Below, piece by piece: positions 1 to 8,973 of a DNA stretch of 64,000 nucleotides (position 1 is its first letter; each line of letters starts with the position of its first letter). A program made the translations under genes and the position numbers. The DNA is from an uncultured Flavobacteriales bacterium. Lineage in GTDB: Bacteria; Bacteroidota; Bacteroidia; Flavobacteriales_D; Sanyastnellaceae. The notes beneath the pieces are model-generated. The model made no database searches. It was given only the letters and a program-made list of their open reading frames with translations, and was not told where the DNA came from. The stretch is taken from positions 97,087 to 161,086 of the forward strand of contig CALJFZ010000015.1 of the NCBI GenBank assembly GCA_938074325.1, read 5' to 3'.

Positions 1-1
1 T

Positions 2-1312
2 GCAATTGAAGGCCTTTCTCGACAGGCAGCGGAGGCATTATCCAAGTCATCGGAGTGGCTTGATCTGGTGCAACAGGCGGGCAATGATGACTCCCAAGGA
101 GACGGATTGGGCTGGGAATTTCGAACCAAGAAGGATGGTTGGTTCAATTCACTCCGGTTCCGCAACCGAGGGAAATGGGCATTGAGGTGGGATGCGGGCA
201 ATGGACGTCCTGCGGGTTACGCCGTGGTGCGGGGCTCGCGTCGGCCATGGAGGGCAATCGTTGGAGGACATCGGGTCGGTTGGGGGCACCGATTATTGAT
301 GGAAGAGGGTGCGCTTTTCGGTGGATTGGACGCGCCCACCTTTGCTCTACCGGTTCATTACAACGCCTTGCCTGCTTGGGGATCGCCAGCGTCAATACCT
401 CGACGAGGCCTGGCATTCTGGTCCGCCGGGCCAAAAAATGCAGCAGTCAGTATCCATGAAGGGGGGAGGGACGTGGCGGCAGCTTTGCGAAGCCAGTCGG
501 GAGACATGGGCTCCGCGGTCCGTTGGCAAGCAGGTGGCGTCCCCGCTGCTGTGTCAGTGTGGAAGGAGGGGTATTCGGGCAATCGCCACTGGCTCGTTGA
601 AAGTGGAAGGTTGGAAAATGGTTGGGGCCTGAAAAGCACCTGTCAGTGGGTGCCGAGCTGGAGGGAGGAAGGGCGCATTAAATTGGAGGCCTACCAGCGC
701 GTGGAAGAGGTGCGTTGGGACCTGCGTGCAGCGGCTGGCGGAGAATGGTCCAGTGCTCATCAGCGGCTGAGCATGCGGTGGTTGATGAATTGGAGCAACA
801 CCGATGTTCCACATCCCTTTTGGCTAAAGTGGCGATACCGTGTGGGCTCGGGACACGCCTTGGAAGTGCATTGGCGCGCGGTCCTTTCCCCCATTGGGAT
901 CGGAGACCACCTTCGCCGGTTTGAAGTGCGGTGGACGTGGAAAGCAGACCCTCATACATCTCGCTTCGTATGGGTGCCGTGTTGGGATGAAGGATTGGTA
1001 GGCGGTGCGATTTGGTCATTTTCCTCTCGGGTCAGGGGCTGGAGATTCAGGAATTGCATCGCTGTATGGAACCTGCCAGCCGGCAGACGTGCCTATGCTG
1101 CAGAACCCACCTTGGGCGGGACAGGGTATCGCATGTTGAGCGGAACCGGCCACCGTTGGGTGGCGTCTATGGAACGAAAGGTGCAGAATGGTTGGGTTGT
1201 TAAAGTATGGGCATCGCTGGGCAATCAAGCCTCAGTTGCTGAAGGAACGGATATGTTGACATCCACCTATGCACAAAGTCAAATTCAGTGCGCCGTGCGC
1301 CTGAACATGTGA
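2..1312 (+). CDS. C-terminal part of a probable outer-membrane barrel protein (helix-hairpin-helix/ComEA-like family), cut by left edge
   Basis: The reading frame is open to the first base (codons from base 2), so the start lies outside the window and about 436 residues are visible. The visible part is rich in Trp, Arg and Gly and has alternating hydrophobic/polar strands such as RFEVRWTWKAD, as in an outer-membrane beta-barrel. A short strand (QIQCAVRL) sits near the end. The segment AIVGGHRVGWGHRLLMEEG resembles the 'GDY..QFGQGL' region of large Bacteroidota proteins that carry N-terminal helix-hairpin-helix motifs before a barrel; those motifs would lie left of the window. The family assignment is from memory and moderate; membership in the outer membrane is inference. 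efp follows 29 bases later on the same strand. Confidence 0.5.
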   Translation, partial: AIEGLSRQAAEALSKSSEWLDLVQQAGNDDSQGDGLGWEFRTKKDGWFNSLRFRNRGKWALRWDAGNGRPAGYAVVRGSRRPWRAIVGGHRVGWGHRLLMEEGALFGGLDAPTFALPVHYNALPAWGSPASIPRRGLAFWSAGPKNAAVSIHEGGRDVAAALRSQSGDMGSAVRWQAGGVPAAVSVWKEGYSGNRHWLVESGRLENGWGLKSTCQWVPSWREEGRIKLEAYQRVEEVRWDLRAAAGGEWSSAHQRLSMRWLMNWSNTDVPHPFWLKWRYRVGSGHALEVHWRAVLSPIGIGDHLRRFEVRWTWKADPHTSRFVWVPCWDEGLVGGAIWSFSSRVRGWRFRNCIAVWNLPAGRRAYAAEPTLGGTGYRMLSGTGHRWVASMERKVQNGWVVKVWASLGNQASVAEGTDMLTSTYAQSQIQCAVRLNM

Positions 1313-1315
1313 CGC

Positions 1316-1323
1316 TATCTTCG
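1316..1323 (+). promoter_or_regulatory. Candidate -7 element TATCTTCG for efp
   Basis: TATCTTCG matches the Bacteroidota TAnnTTTG element with one T-to-C change. It lies 18 bases before the efp ATG, giving a predicted 5' leader of about 10 bases. No clear -33 TTG was seen at the usual spacing. Confidence 0.4.
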
Positions 1324-1341
1324 CCCAAAGAATCTATTCCC

Positions 1342-1908
1342 ATGGCGACTACTTCCGATATCAAGAACGGCCTTGTTCTGAATCACAACAACGGATTGTG
1401 GCAGATCATTGAATTCCTTCACGTAAAGCCTGGTAAGGGCGCGGCGTTTGTGCGAACCAAGCTCAAAAATTTGAAGACCGGAAAGGTGGTAGACCACACC
1501 TTCAATGCGGGCGTGAAGATTGACCCCGTTCGCATCGAAACCCGAGAGTACCAGTACCTATACAATGACGACGAAAGCTTTTTCTTCATGAACCTCGAAT
1601 CCTTCGAGCAAATCCCAATTGAGCGGCACGTGATCAACGCGCCCGAATTCTTGAAGGATGGTTTGGTATGCCAATTGCAGTTCCACGCCGACGAGGAACG
1701 CGTATTGAGTTGCGATTTGCCGACCCACGTGGAGGCCGAGATCACGTATACGGAGCCCGGCATAAAGGGCGACACCGCTACGAACACCCTTAAGCCGGCC
1801 ACAACGGACACAGGCGTTGAAATCAGGGTGCCACTCTTCATCGATATCGGTGATTTCGTCAAGGTGGATACCCGCAATAAAGAATACGTCGAGCGCGTCA
1901 AAAAGTAA
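1342..1908 (+). CDS. efp: Translation elongation factor P
   Basis: EF-P binds near the ribosomal E site and relieves stalling at proline runs. The 188-residue length is exactly the family norm. It has the three-barrel EF-P order: a KOW-like N-terminal domain starting ATTSDIKNGL, the central OB region, and a C-terminal OB ending in DFVKVDTRNKEYVERVKK. The loop that is modified in other bacteria reads KPGKGAAF with Lys32 at the tip, so a lysine-type rather than arginine-type EF-P is expected. The ATG at 1342 is chosen because the family begins there; the frame is open 54 bases further upstream inside the preceding gene's tail. The PP2C gene follows after 3 bases. Confidence 0.97.
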   Translation: MATTSDIKNGLVLNHNNGLWQIIEFLHVKPGKGAAFVRTKLKNLKTGKVVDHTFNAGVKIDPVRIETREYQYLYNDDESFFFMNLESFEQIPIERHVINAPEFLKDGLVCQLQFHADEERVLSCDLPTHVEAEITYTEPGIKGDTATNTLKPATTDTGVEIRVPLFIDIGDFVKVDTRNKEYVERVKK

Positions 1909-1911
1909 AGA

Positions 1912-3132
1912 ATGGCCCACAGCGTCGAACGGCTTGAGCGGCGGCTTGAGGTTCAAGATTATAAGCTGAATGCGTTGCTCGATGTAACGCAGGGCATCAA
2001 CGCGCGCGCCACTGAAGACGAGTTGCTCGAGCAGTACCGAGTGACCCTTGCAGAAAACTTGGGCATCCACCGTTTGGTCCTTTACTCAAATGATGGAGGA
2101 TGGAAATGCCTTTTGACCAATGGCGTGGCCGGAGACATACCGGCGGTATTGGAATCCTCTTTCTTTGAACAGGGAGGCCAAGTGCGGTTGCATTCTTCCC
2201 AAGGCCAGGAGGATTTCGACGTCATCGTCCCCGTACTCCACAACGGTGAGCCGCTGGCTTATCTGTTGGCTGGAGACAAAGAGGAGGGCAAGGGGGTCAG
2301 CCCGGTGGTGAAGCACTTGCGCTTCATTGAGTTGTTGACCAATGTGCTAATCGTCGCCCTTCAAAACAAACAACTTGAACAAGAACGGGTGAGGCAGGAA
2401 GCCACGCGCCGCGAATTGGAACTTGCAGCGGACCTTCAAACCATGCTGGTTCCTGCGGAATGGCCAAAGGACCGCGACGTCGATGTTGCAGCGTTTTACA
2501 AACCGCATCTGGAGGTAGGCGGCGACTACTACGATGTGTTTTCAGTCGATGAAGATCGCCTGGTGTTCTGCATGGCCGATGTGAGCGGGAAAGGCATCGC
2601 TGCGGCGTTTTTGATGTCGAACTTTCAAGCCAATTTGCGGGCTATTTTCCAGTACGAACCGGACGATTTGGCTAAGGTGGTAAACCGATTGAACAAGCGG
2701 GTCATGGACAATGCAAAAGGGGAGAAGTACATCACCCTCTTCGCAGCGGTTTACAACAGAAGGACTCAGCAGCTTCAATACATCAATTGCGGCCACAACC
2801 CACCGTTGCTGATGTCGGCGGATGGATCCACGGAACAACTGGAATTGGGGTGTTGTGGCCTCGGAATGTTCCGAGAAATCCCTTCCATCGAAGCGGGCAC
2901 CGTCGCAATCCGTCCAGGAGCCACGCTGCTGTGTTACACCGACGGATTGGTGGAGCAGGAGAATTCCGACGATGTGCCTTTCGGGATGCAACGCATGGAA
3001 GAAGTGGTTCGCGAGCGCCGCGGAATGCCCGTGGCCGCTGTTCAGGACGCACTGATTGAGGCGGTTCGCGTCTTCAAAGGAGAAGAGCCGAGCTTTGATG
3101 ATACGGCCCTGATGGTGGTCCGCTTCAAGTAA
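1912..3132 (+). CDS. PP2C-type (SpoIIE/RsbU-like) serine phosphatase with N-terminal GAF-like sensor
   Basis: This 406-residue protein has an N-terminal region of about 160 residues that looks like a GAF-type sensor. A short coiled-coil linker (LEQERVRQEATRRELELA) leads to a SpoIIE/RsbU-like phosphatase domain. Metal-binding motifs are intact: GGDYYDVF, CMADVSGKG, INCGHNPPLL, CYTDGLVEQ and SFDDTALMVV. Such enzymes usually dephosphorylate anti-anti-sigma factors or related STAS proteins; no partner kinase or STAS gene is seen here, so the target is unknown. It starts 3 bases after efp and its last 8 bases overlap the convergent O-antigen ligase gene. Confidence 0.9.
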   Translation: MAHSVERLERRLEVQDYKLNALLDVTQGINARATEDELLEQYRVTLAENLGIHRLVLYSNDGGWKCLLTNGVAGDIPAVLESSFFEQGGQVRLHSSQGQEDFDVIVPVLHNGEPLAYLLAGDKEEGKGVSPVVKHLRFIELLTNVLIVALQNKQLEQERVRQEATRRELELAADLQTMLVPAEWPKDRDVDVAAFYKPHLEVGGDYYDVFSVDEDRLVFCMADVSGKGIAAAFLMSNFQANLRAIFQYEPDDLAKVVNRLNKRVMDNAKGEKYITLFAAVYNRRTQQLQYINCGHNPPLLMSADGSTEQLELGCCGLGMFREIPSIEAGTVAIRPGATLLCYTDGLVEQENSDDVPFGMQRMEEVVRERRGMPVAAVQDALIEAVRVFKGEEPSFDDTALMVVRFK

Positions 3133-4567
3133 GCGATTCTTCTTCTGAATCTTCGGAATCTCCCACGATGTTCCATACTAGGAGCAAAGCGAAGAATCCC
3201 CAGAAGAGCGCGCTTGCCTTGTCTGTATCGAGGTAGTTGTTCAATACGCCATGCACGAAATAGGTCATCAGGCCAAGAAAGACCCCCATTGCCAAGTTTC
3301 GTTGATCCGGGTTGGCGAGCTGGGATTGCAGGCGGAATCCCAAATGCAGGCAGAAGCCCAGCAACCCCAATGCGAAAACCAACCCCAAAACCCCTTGCTC
3401 CGCCATCGGGCCGAGGTATTCACTGTGCGCATTCCCTCCATCGGCATTGTTGGTGCTGATGATGGTGCGGTCTTCTGACCGTTGAAACGGCGCATAAACG
3501 AATTGGTACGTTCCAGGTCCCCAACCTTGAAACGGGCGTTCTTGGAACAAGGCCAATGCCGAATTCCACCGGTTCAGGCGCTCGAGGTTGGAGGCATCGC
3601 TCGAAACATTCGAGATGGATTCCACGTGCTCGGCCAAGTCATCGGAGCTGTCCTGTTCATTGCGTTGGAGTTGGATCAAGAGGGCGTCTTGAGCGACCCA
3701 CAAAAACCCAAGCAGCAGAAAGGCAATTCCCAAGATTGTTTTCAACCGGAAGCCCACCTTCATGGCGCCAAACAACGCAGCAGCAGCGGCCAATGAGACC
3801 CATGCTGCGCGAGTGTAAGAAAAGATGATGCCGGTCACCAATATGCCTAAAACACCTAGTAGAACGGCTTTCATGAAAGCGGAGAATCGGCGCCAAGTCA
3901 AAAGGGCCAGTACAGGAGGAATGACCATGGCCAATACAGCACCATACGAGGTGTGGTCCTTGTAAAACGGCTTCATGACCCAGTGGCCCGCGTCCTTTTC
4001 AAATCCAAATCCCGCATGGCGAATCATGGTGTAGATCACAACGATGCACAGGGGAATGGCGTAGGCCAAAATGAACTGGTGGCGTCTTTCAGGCTGATGC
4101 AGAAACAGGTGCCCTAAGAAGAACAGAAACCCGACCATGAACCAGAGCCGCGCAGTCAGGAATTTGAACGACACAACAGGAAATTCACTCACAATGGAGG
4201 TCAGTAGCAGCCACACGAGGGACCCCGCCACCCAATAGGTGAAAGGATGCCTGAGTAGCCGGGCATCCACTGGAAACCCGCGCATGGCTCGAAGAATGAA
4301 CAGGAGCAAGAGGCCTGCAAGGATGGGCTCGGTGGGCAAATACACCCCCAATCCGGCCACCTCCATTTCCTCCAGGTTCAGGCTCAGCGGCACGGCTGCC
4401 ACAAGCAAAAGCAGCAGTACGTCCAACCGTGTGAATGCCATCCAAACCCCAGCCAAAGCCAATGGCAGCAAGGCAAGCCATGGAAACTCAGCGTACATGC
4501 CCACAGCAACAGCCGCCGCAAAAGATGCGGTCGCAATCAACGGCCATTGGGAGCGAATTGCGGCCAA
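3125..4567 (-). CDS. O-antigen ligase / Wzy_C family membrane protein
   Basis: A 480-residue polytopic inner-membrane protein with roughly 10-12 hydrophobic segments. It has a long periplasmic loop (around residues 300-385) carrying the Wzy_C hallmarks: SYTRAAWVSL before the loop, RPFQGWGPGT in it, and NAHSEYLGPMAEQGVLG after it. The family includes O-antigen ligase WaaL and O-antigen polymerase Wzy; sequence alone does not separate them. The likely start is TTG at 4567, 3 bases after the upstream wzz-like gene, in a minus-strand operon with that gene and a flippase. This suggests assembly or attachment of a surface polysaccharide. Confidence 0.85.
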   Translation of the reverse strand: MAAIRSQWPLIATASFAAAVAVGMYAEFPWLALLPLALAGVWMAFTRLDVLLLLLVAAVPLSLNLEEMEVAGLGVYLPTEPILAGLLLLFILRAMRGFPVDARLLRHPFTYWVAGSLVWLLLTSIVSEFPVVSFKFLTARLWFMVGFLFFLGHLFLHQPERRHQFILAYAIPLCIVVIYTMIRHAGFGFEKDAGHWVMKPFYKDHTSYGAVLAMVIPPVLALLTWRRFSAFMKAVLLGVLGILVTGIIFSYTRAAWVSLAAAAALFGAMKVGFRLKTILGIAFLLLGFLWVAQDALLIQLQRNEQDSSDDLAEHVESISNVSSDASNLERLNRWNSALALFQERPFQGWGPGTYQFVYAPFQRSEDRTIISTNNADGGNAHSEYLGPMAEQGVLGLVFALGLLGFCLHLGFRLQSQLANPDQRNLAMGVFLGLMTYFVHGVLNNYLDTDKASALFWGFFALLLVWNIVGDSEDSEEESLT

Positions 4568-4570
4568 GAC

Positions 4571-5572
4571 TTACGCCTTCGGTGCGTCCTTCAAATTCTC
4601 AGCGGCCAACATGGCGAGCAAGGCGAAGACCAAGGTGCTGGCGACGCTCATGACCACGATCAGCCAGCGAATCGGCTTGGATTTTTTGTCGGCGGGTGCA
4701 GCGTAGTCGACCACAAATGCAGAAGGCATCTGGGTTTCCGCGTCCAACTTCATCAGCTCGTACCGCTTTTTCAGAATGGCTTCGCGTTCATAGGCGGCCT
4801 CGATGAGGTTGGAGAGTTTGTTGAATTGGTTGGCGTAATTGGAGAGCTGCGCCATTTGCTGCCGAATTTTCTCGGCATTGGCATTGGCTCCCTTTGCGAT
4901 TGCCGTGGCGTATTGCTCATTCAATCCTTCGATCTGTGTAGCAAAATCATACACCCCCAGACCGTATAGCTGACCGAGTTCGTCTTCCATGGAGGAGATT
5001 TCCGCCTGAACCTGTTCCAACGAACTTTTCGCATAGCCCAAGGCTTCGCCGGCGCGGTCATTGCGCAAGCGGTTGGCAACGGAATCAGCGAGAAAGGCGA
5101 TGTCGTTCGCCATATCGGCGGCGCGTTGAGGTTCCCGGTCTAAAACACTGACTTCGATGGAGCCGTAGCGGGTGAGCCGCGCGTCAACATTTGAATTGTA
5201 TTCCTTCCCGAGCAACGCCTGGGCTCCCGGTTCAGACTGGTCAATTTCGTAATGCGTCCACAGATCGTATTTGGCGATGATGCGAGTGCGAATACGGTCC
5301 GAGTTCAGGATTTGCAGCAGGCGCTCGGCATCCTCCGTCTCCCCGTACTCCAGCAAGTCGTTGCGCTTGATCTCCTCATAGAATTGCTCGCCGATGGAGT
5401 GCTGAGGGGTGGCGAACATGACGACAGTGGACTTGAATTGTTCTTCCATCATCAAAGCCGCGATGGAGGACAAAACAGCTGCGCCAACACCGATGGCAAT
5501 GAAGGTGCGCAATCGGTCTGCTATGAAACGCAGCAAATGCGTCGATTGGAGTTGAGGGTCAGGTGAGCTCAT
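4571..5572 (-). CDS. Wzz/GumC-type polysaccharide chain-length regulator
   Basis: The 333-residue protein has the Wzz layout. One membrane segment sits at about residues 24-43 (FIAIGVGAAVLSSIAALMM) and a large periplasmic helical region is rich in Gln/Glu coiled coil (about 160-275). A second membrane segment near the C-terminus (WLIVVMSVASTLVFALLAML) is preceded by a Pro/Lys-rich stretch (APADKKSKP). No cytoplasmic tyrosine-kinase domain follows, so it is the stand-alone form. It sits between the flippase and the O-antigen ligase genes in one operon, which supports control of glycan chain length. Confidence 0.85.
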   Translation of the reverse strand: MSSPDPQLQSTHLLRFIADRLRTFIAIGVGAAVLSSIAALMMEEQFKSTVVMFATPQHSIGEQFYEEIKRNDLLEYGETEDAERLLQILNSDRIRTRIIAKYDLWTHYEIDQSEPGAQALLGKEYNSNVDARLTRYGSIEVSVLDREPQRAADMANDIAFLADSVANRLRNDRAGEALGYAKSSLEQVQAEISSMEDELGQLYGLGVYDFATQIEGLNEQYATAIAKGANANAEKIRQQMAQLSNYANQFNKLSNLIEAAYEREAILKKRYELMKLDAETQMPSAFVVDYAAPADKKSKPIRWLIVVMSVASTLVFALLAMLAAENLKDAPKA

Positions 5573-5586
5573 GAAGCGAAATGGGA

Positions 5587-7086
5587 CTAGGAGTCGGCAA
5601 ATGTATTCATCTTATCCGAGAGCAAATGCCGCAGGGACTGGGTTTTGGAAAGGACTGGGACGAGGCCGATGGCGATGCAAGAAACCAAACAAGCCAGGAC
5701 TTCTAAACCAGTGGCGTTGGACCAACGCTGAAAGGCCATGCATATTGCCCAACAGCCCAACGAATGGGCCACAGCGGTTTGACCGATTTTCCACCAGTTG
5801 GGTCCCGGGTGAAACCGCATGGCGAAGCCTACTTGCAGCCCTACCACAAGCAATTGGGTTCCCGCACTGATGACGGCACAGCCCCATGCAGCATTTTGCG
5901 CATCCGCATGCCCAAGCCAAATTGCATTGCCTACCACATTGGCAATGGCACCCAACGCTGCAAGTTGATTGAGCAAACGCAAGTCGCCTCGAGCTGTGAG
6001 CAGGGTGCTGAACACGTAGCCTTGAGCGAAAATGGCAAAAGAAACCATGAGCCAGGGCAGGATTGGCGCCGCTTCGAGGGTGTGGTTGGTGTAAAAGAAG
6101 CCGAGGAAGACAGGTGCGAAAAACGCCGCCACCCAGGCCACGCTTCCGCCGCCGACCAGCAGCAAGCGACTCACACCTGAGGCCAGGGGGCGGACATCTT
6201 CTCCGGCCTGTAGCATGCGTGTGAAGTAGGGGAGAAGCAGCGTGGCGAACAGGTAGCCAATCATGTTGGCGGCCTCAAATAACCGATAAGCCATGGCATA
6301 CCAACCGGCTTGCACCGCACCGTTGGGCGCCAATCGCTCCAGCATCACGGCGTCAACTCGGTGGTACATCATCATCAACAGGAACAATAAGGCGTAAGGC
6401 CAACTGTCTTTGAAATGACTGAACACACCCGGTGGCGTTGCATCCGGTCGTTCCCATCGTTGCCGCACGTGTCCGATTCGCACCAAACCAAGGGCGAAAG
6501 AAATGCACAAAGCAACCGTCGTCCCGCCCAAGAGCCACTCGAGTCGAAAGCCGTCTACATTCCACAATAGTACCCCCATGGCAATGAGCAAAATCGCTCT
6601 GTCAGAAATGGAAATCCACGCGTCTGCGATGTGGTCGCCAGCGCCTTGCAGCCCAGAGCGGATGTAGAGGACGGCGCTCAGCAGCGCCTGGTTGATTCCC
6701 GTCCACGCCAGCCAGGCCATGGCGTCGCCCCGGTAGCCGAGCAAGAAGCCGATACCGAGTAGCCCCACCAAGTACAGGGGCAAAAGCCACAATTTGGCCC
6801 GCCATCCGCCCGTAAATCTCCCGTTCAGCTCTGCTGGGTTTTGCGCGATCATCCGGGTTGTGTGGTTGGCCAGCCCGAGGTCCAGTAGGATGTTGAGGAG
6901 GACGCTCAAACTCAGGAGGGGGAAGAATTGGCCCCAAGCCTCTGGCCCGAGTGTGTCTTGGATTTTGGCATCAATCACCAACAGGTAAAGCGGCTTGATG
7001 GTGAGGTTCAGGACCATCAGCCACGAGAGGTGAGAGAGGAATTTCTTCAAAACGCCGGGTTCGCTTGGTTGTGCAAATAACGGCAT
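5587..7086 (-). CDS. Wzx-like polysaccharide flippase (MATE/MOP superfamily)
   Basis: A membrane protein of about 499 residues with around 12-14 hydrophobic helices, matching the oligosaccharide flippases that move undecaprenyl-linked glycans to the periplasm. Family-like features are the N-terminal helix with LGPEAWGQFFPLLSLS and a central YHRVDAVMLERL segment followed by AGWYAMAYRLFEA. The ATG at 7086 (MPLFAQPSE) is preferred. The frame stays open to 7188, but that extension is Arg-rich and overlaps the start of the divergent glycosyltransferase. It is the first gene of the minus-strand flippase / Wzz / ligase operon, with a 14-base gap to the next gene. Confidence 0.85.
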   Translation of the reverse strand: MPLFAQPSEPGVLKKFLSHLSWLMVLNLTIKPLYLLVIDAKIQDTLGPEAWGQFFPLLSLSVLLNILLDLGLANHTTRMIAQNPAELNGRFTGGWRAKLWLLPLYLVGLLGIGFLLGYRGDAMAWLAWTGINQALLSAVLYIRSGLQGAGDHIADAWISISDRAILLIAMGVLLWNVDGFRLEWLLGGTTVALCISFALGLVRIGHVRQRWERPDATPPGVFSHFKDSWPYALLFLLMMMYHRVDAVMLERLAPNGAVQAGWYAMAYRLFEAANMIGYLFATLLLPYFTRMLQAGEDVRPLASGVSRLLLVGGGSVAWVAAFFAPVFLGFFYTNHTLEAAPILPWLMVSFAIFAQGYVFSTLLTARGDLRLLNQLAALGAIANVVGNAIWLGHADAQNAAWGCAVISAGTQLLVVGLQVGFAMRFHPGPNWWKIGQTAVAHSLGCWAICMAFQRWSNATGLEVLACLVSCIAIGLVPVLSKTQSLRHLLSDKMNTFADS

Positions 7087-7107
7087 ATGCTCGGCAGAAT
7101 TGTCTGC

Positions 7108-7115
7108 TATCTTCG
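7108..7115 (+). promoter_or_regulatory. Candidate -7 element TATCTTCG close to the glycosyltransferase start
   Basis: TATCTTCG lies 5 bases before the ATG at 7121 in the 34-base divergent gap between flippase and glycosyltransferase. If it is a real -7, transcription would begin at or next to the start codon. Confidence 0.4.
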
Positions 7116-7120
7116 CGGGA

Positions 7121-8215
7121 ATGGCTCGCATTGCCCTCAACGCTCGTCTGCTCATTCCCAATCGCCTTGAAGGCATCGGTTGGTTCACGGATGCGTGTTA
7201 CCGTCGCATCATTTCGAGCCACCCGGAGCACGAGTTTTTGCTGCTTTTCGATCGCACCCCAGCACCGGAATTTAATTACGCGCGTAATGCACACTGCCAG
7301 CGGATTTTCCCGCCGGCACGCCGGCCCTTCTTGTACGATGCTTGGTTCGATTACGGGGTGACGCGGGCGCTCAAACGTTGGAAAGCGGATGTGTTTGTGT
7401 CGACCGACGGCATGCTGAGTCGGCGAACGGATGTGCCGCAGTTGGCCGTGATGCACGACCTGAATTTCATGCACCATCCGGAATGGATGCCGGCCCGAGA
7501 AGCAACGTATTACACCCAACGCTTCCCCGAGTTCGCGATGTTGGCCAACCGCTTGGCTACGGTGAGTGCGTACTCCAAGGAAGACATCGTTGAGCAGTTT
7601 GGAGTGGATGCGGACCGCATTGATGTGGTCGCGAATGCCCCCGCCAAAGATTACCGGCCGCGGACTGCATCGGAAAAACGGGAGGCCGTCTTTACTGGCG
7701 GACAGCCCTACTTTTTGTTCGTAGGCAGTCTGCATCCCCGCAAAAACCTCGAGGGCCTTCTTCGCGCCTATGCACAGTACCGGGAGGAAGGTGGAGCAAA
7801 CCAATTGCTCATCGTCGGAGAGCGAATGTGGGACGATGCGTTGGGACAACAGGCTGGGGTGCACTATGCGGGCAGATTGCCACGCACTCAACTTGCTGAA
7901 GTCATGCGAAATGCACAAGGGCTCGTGTTTGTGCCTTGGTTTGAGGGGTTCGGAGTCCCCATTGTAGAGGCATTTGCTTCAGGGGTTCCTGTCATCGCAA
8001 GCAATGTGACGGCCATGCCGGAAGTGTGCGGCGGTGCGGCTGCGGCATTGGTGGACCCCGGGGATCCAGGTGCCATTGCGCACGCCATGCGCCAATTGGA
8101 TTCGGATGCTACGTTGCGGGCTGAGGCGATTAAGAAAGGACTCGTGCGTGCTCGGGATTTCAGTTGGGATGAATCTGCGGAACAGTTGTGGTCTGCCATT
8201 TGCAAAACGTGGTAA
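7121..8215 (+). CDS. GT4-family glycosyltransferase
   Basis: A 364-residue GT-B fold enzyme. The C-terminal nucleotide-sugar-binding half is clear: FLFVGSLHPRKNLEGLL, then LLIVGERMW, and the EX7E-type motif in FEGFGVPIVEAFASGVPVI. It ends with GGAAALVDPGDPGAIA. This is the pattern of GT4 mannosyl/glucosyl transferases such as WbaZ-like enzymes; donor and acceptor cannot be told. The N-terminus MARIALNARLLIPNRLEGIGW is typical, so the ATG at 7121 is used although the frame opens 21 bases earlier. Its place opposite the flippase operon suggests a role in the same surface glycan. rnhB follows after 4 bases. Confidence 0.88.
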   Translation: MARIALNARLLIPNRLEGIGWFTDACYRRIISSHPEHEFLLLFDRTPAPEFNYARNAHCQRIFPPARRPFLYDAWFDYGVTRALKRWKADVFVSTDGMLSRRTDVPQLAVMHDLNFMHHPEWMPAREATYYTQRFPEFAMLANRLATVSAYSKEDIVEQFGVDADRIDVVANAPAKDYRPRTASEKREAVFTGGQPYFLFVGSLHPRKNLEGLLRAYAQYREEGGANQLLIVGERMWDDALGQQAGVHYAGRLPRTQLAEVMRNAQGLVFVPWFEGFGVPIVEAFASGVPVIASNVTAMPEVCGGAAAALVDPGDPGAIAHAMRQLDSDATLRAEAIKKGLVRARDFSWDESAEQLWSAICKTW

Positions 8216-8219
8216 GGGC

Positions 8220-8837
8220 ATGCTGAAGGCGTGGGTGGATGCGAATCGATTGGAGGCCGGCTGCGATGAGGCAGGTAGAGGCTGCCTTGCGGGCCCAGTT
8301 ACAGCGTCTGCAGTGGTCTTGTCAGCAGATTTTGCAGCGCATCTGGCGAAGAAGGGGGAGCTCAATGATTCGAAGCAGTTGTCCCGCGGAAAGCGGGACG
8401 CGTTGCGGGTGGAAATCGAAAAGAATGCACTTGCTTGGAAGGTGACCCATGTTTCACCTGAAGAGATCGATCAAATCAACATACTCAACGCATCGTTTGC
8501 GGCCATGCGCCGATCGGTTCGCGCCTTGGAAGTACAGCCGGAGTTTCTGCTTATCGACGGGAATCGATTCCGCACATCGGAGGATTTGCCTCCGCATGAA
8601 TGCTTTGTCAAAGGCGATGCGCGGTTTGTATCCATTGCTGCAGCGAGCATTCTGGCCAAAACGCACCGCGACGAGTACATGGGTGCTCTGCACGAGGAGT
8701 ATCCGGCTTACGCTTGGAACGCGAATGCAGGCTATCCCACCAAGCAGCACCGTGCATCCATCGCCGCCCACGGATTGACCCCGCATCACCGCACATCGTT
8801 TCGTCAGCTTCCCGACCAGATGCGGCTGTTCGAATGA
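8220..8837 (+). CDS. rnhB: Ribonuclease HII
   Basis: RNase HII cuts the RNA strand of RNA-DNA hybrids, including single ribonucleotides left in DNA. The 205 residues fit the family. The signature CDEAGRGCLAGPV gives Asp16 and Glu17, LIDGNRF gives Asp113, and SILAKTHRDEYM gives Asp151, completing the DEDD metal-binding set. LNDSKQLS is also conserved. The ATG at 8220 is chosen because the frame extends 186 bases upstream only as overlap with the glycosyltransferase. The two genes are 4 bases apart and probably co-transcribed. Confidence 0.95.
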   Translation: MLKAWVDANRLEAGCDEAGRGCLAGPVTASAVVLSADFAAHLAKKGELNDSKQLSRGKRDALRVEIEKNALAWKVTHVSPEEIDQINILNASFAAMRRSVRALEVQPEFLLIDGNRFRTSEDLPPHECFVKGDARFVSIAAASILAKTHRDEYMGALHEEYPAYAWNANAGYPTKQHRASIAAHGLTPHHRTSFRQLPDQMRLFE

Positions 8838-8918
8838 ACCGACAGGCATCGAAGGAGGTAGTATCCGTGTAATCGCTCGATTAGGTTAACTAATTGTTGT
8901 TTTTATCCACACAATGCG

Positions 8919-8945
8919 TTGATTTGTCGAGTTTTCGCTAGTTTG
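8919..8945 (+). promoter_or_regulatory. Candidate promoter for the large secreted mosaic protein
   Basis: TTG at 8919-8921 and TAGTTTG at 8939-8945 are separated by 17 bases, a near match to the Bacteroidota -33/-7 pair. They lie 28 bases before the ATG at 8974 in the 136-base gap after rnhB. Confidence 0.35.
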
Positions 8946-8973
8946 CATCACCATTTTAACCAAATCTCACAAC

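Noticed and set aside
6971..7918. 315-codon minus frame across the flippase start and glycosyltransferase
   Set aside because: It crosses two convincing genes on both strands and shows no domain; overlap only.
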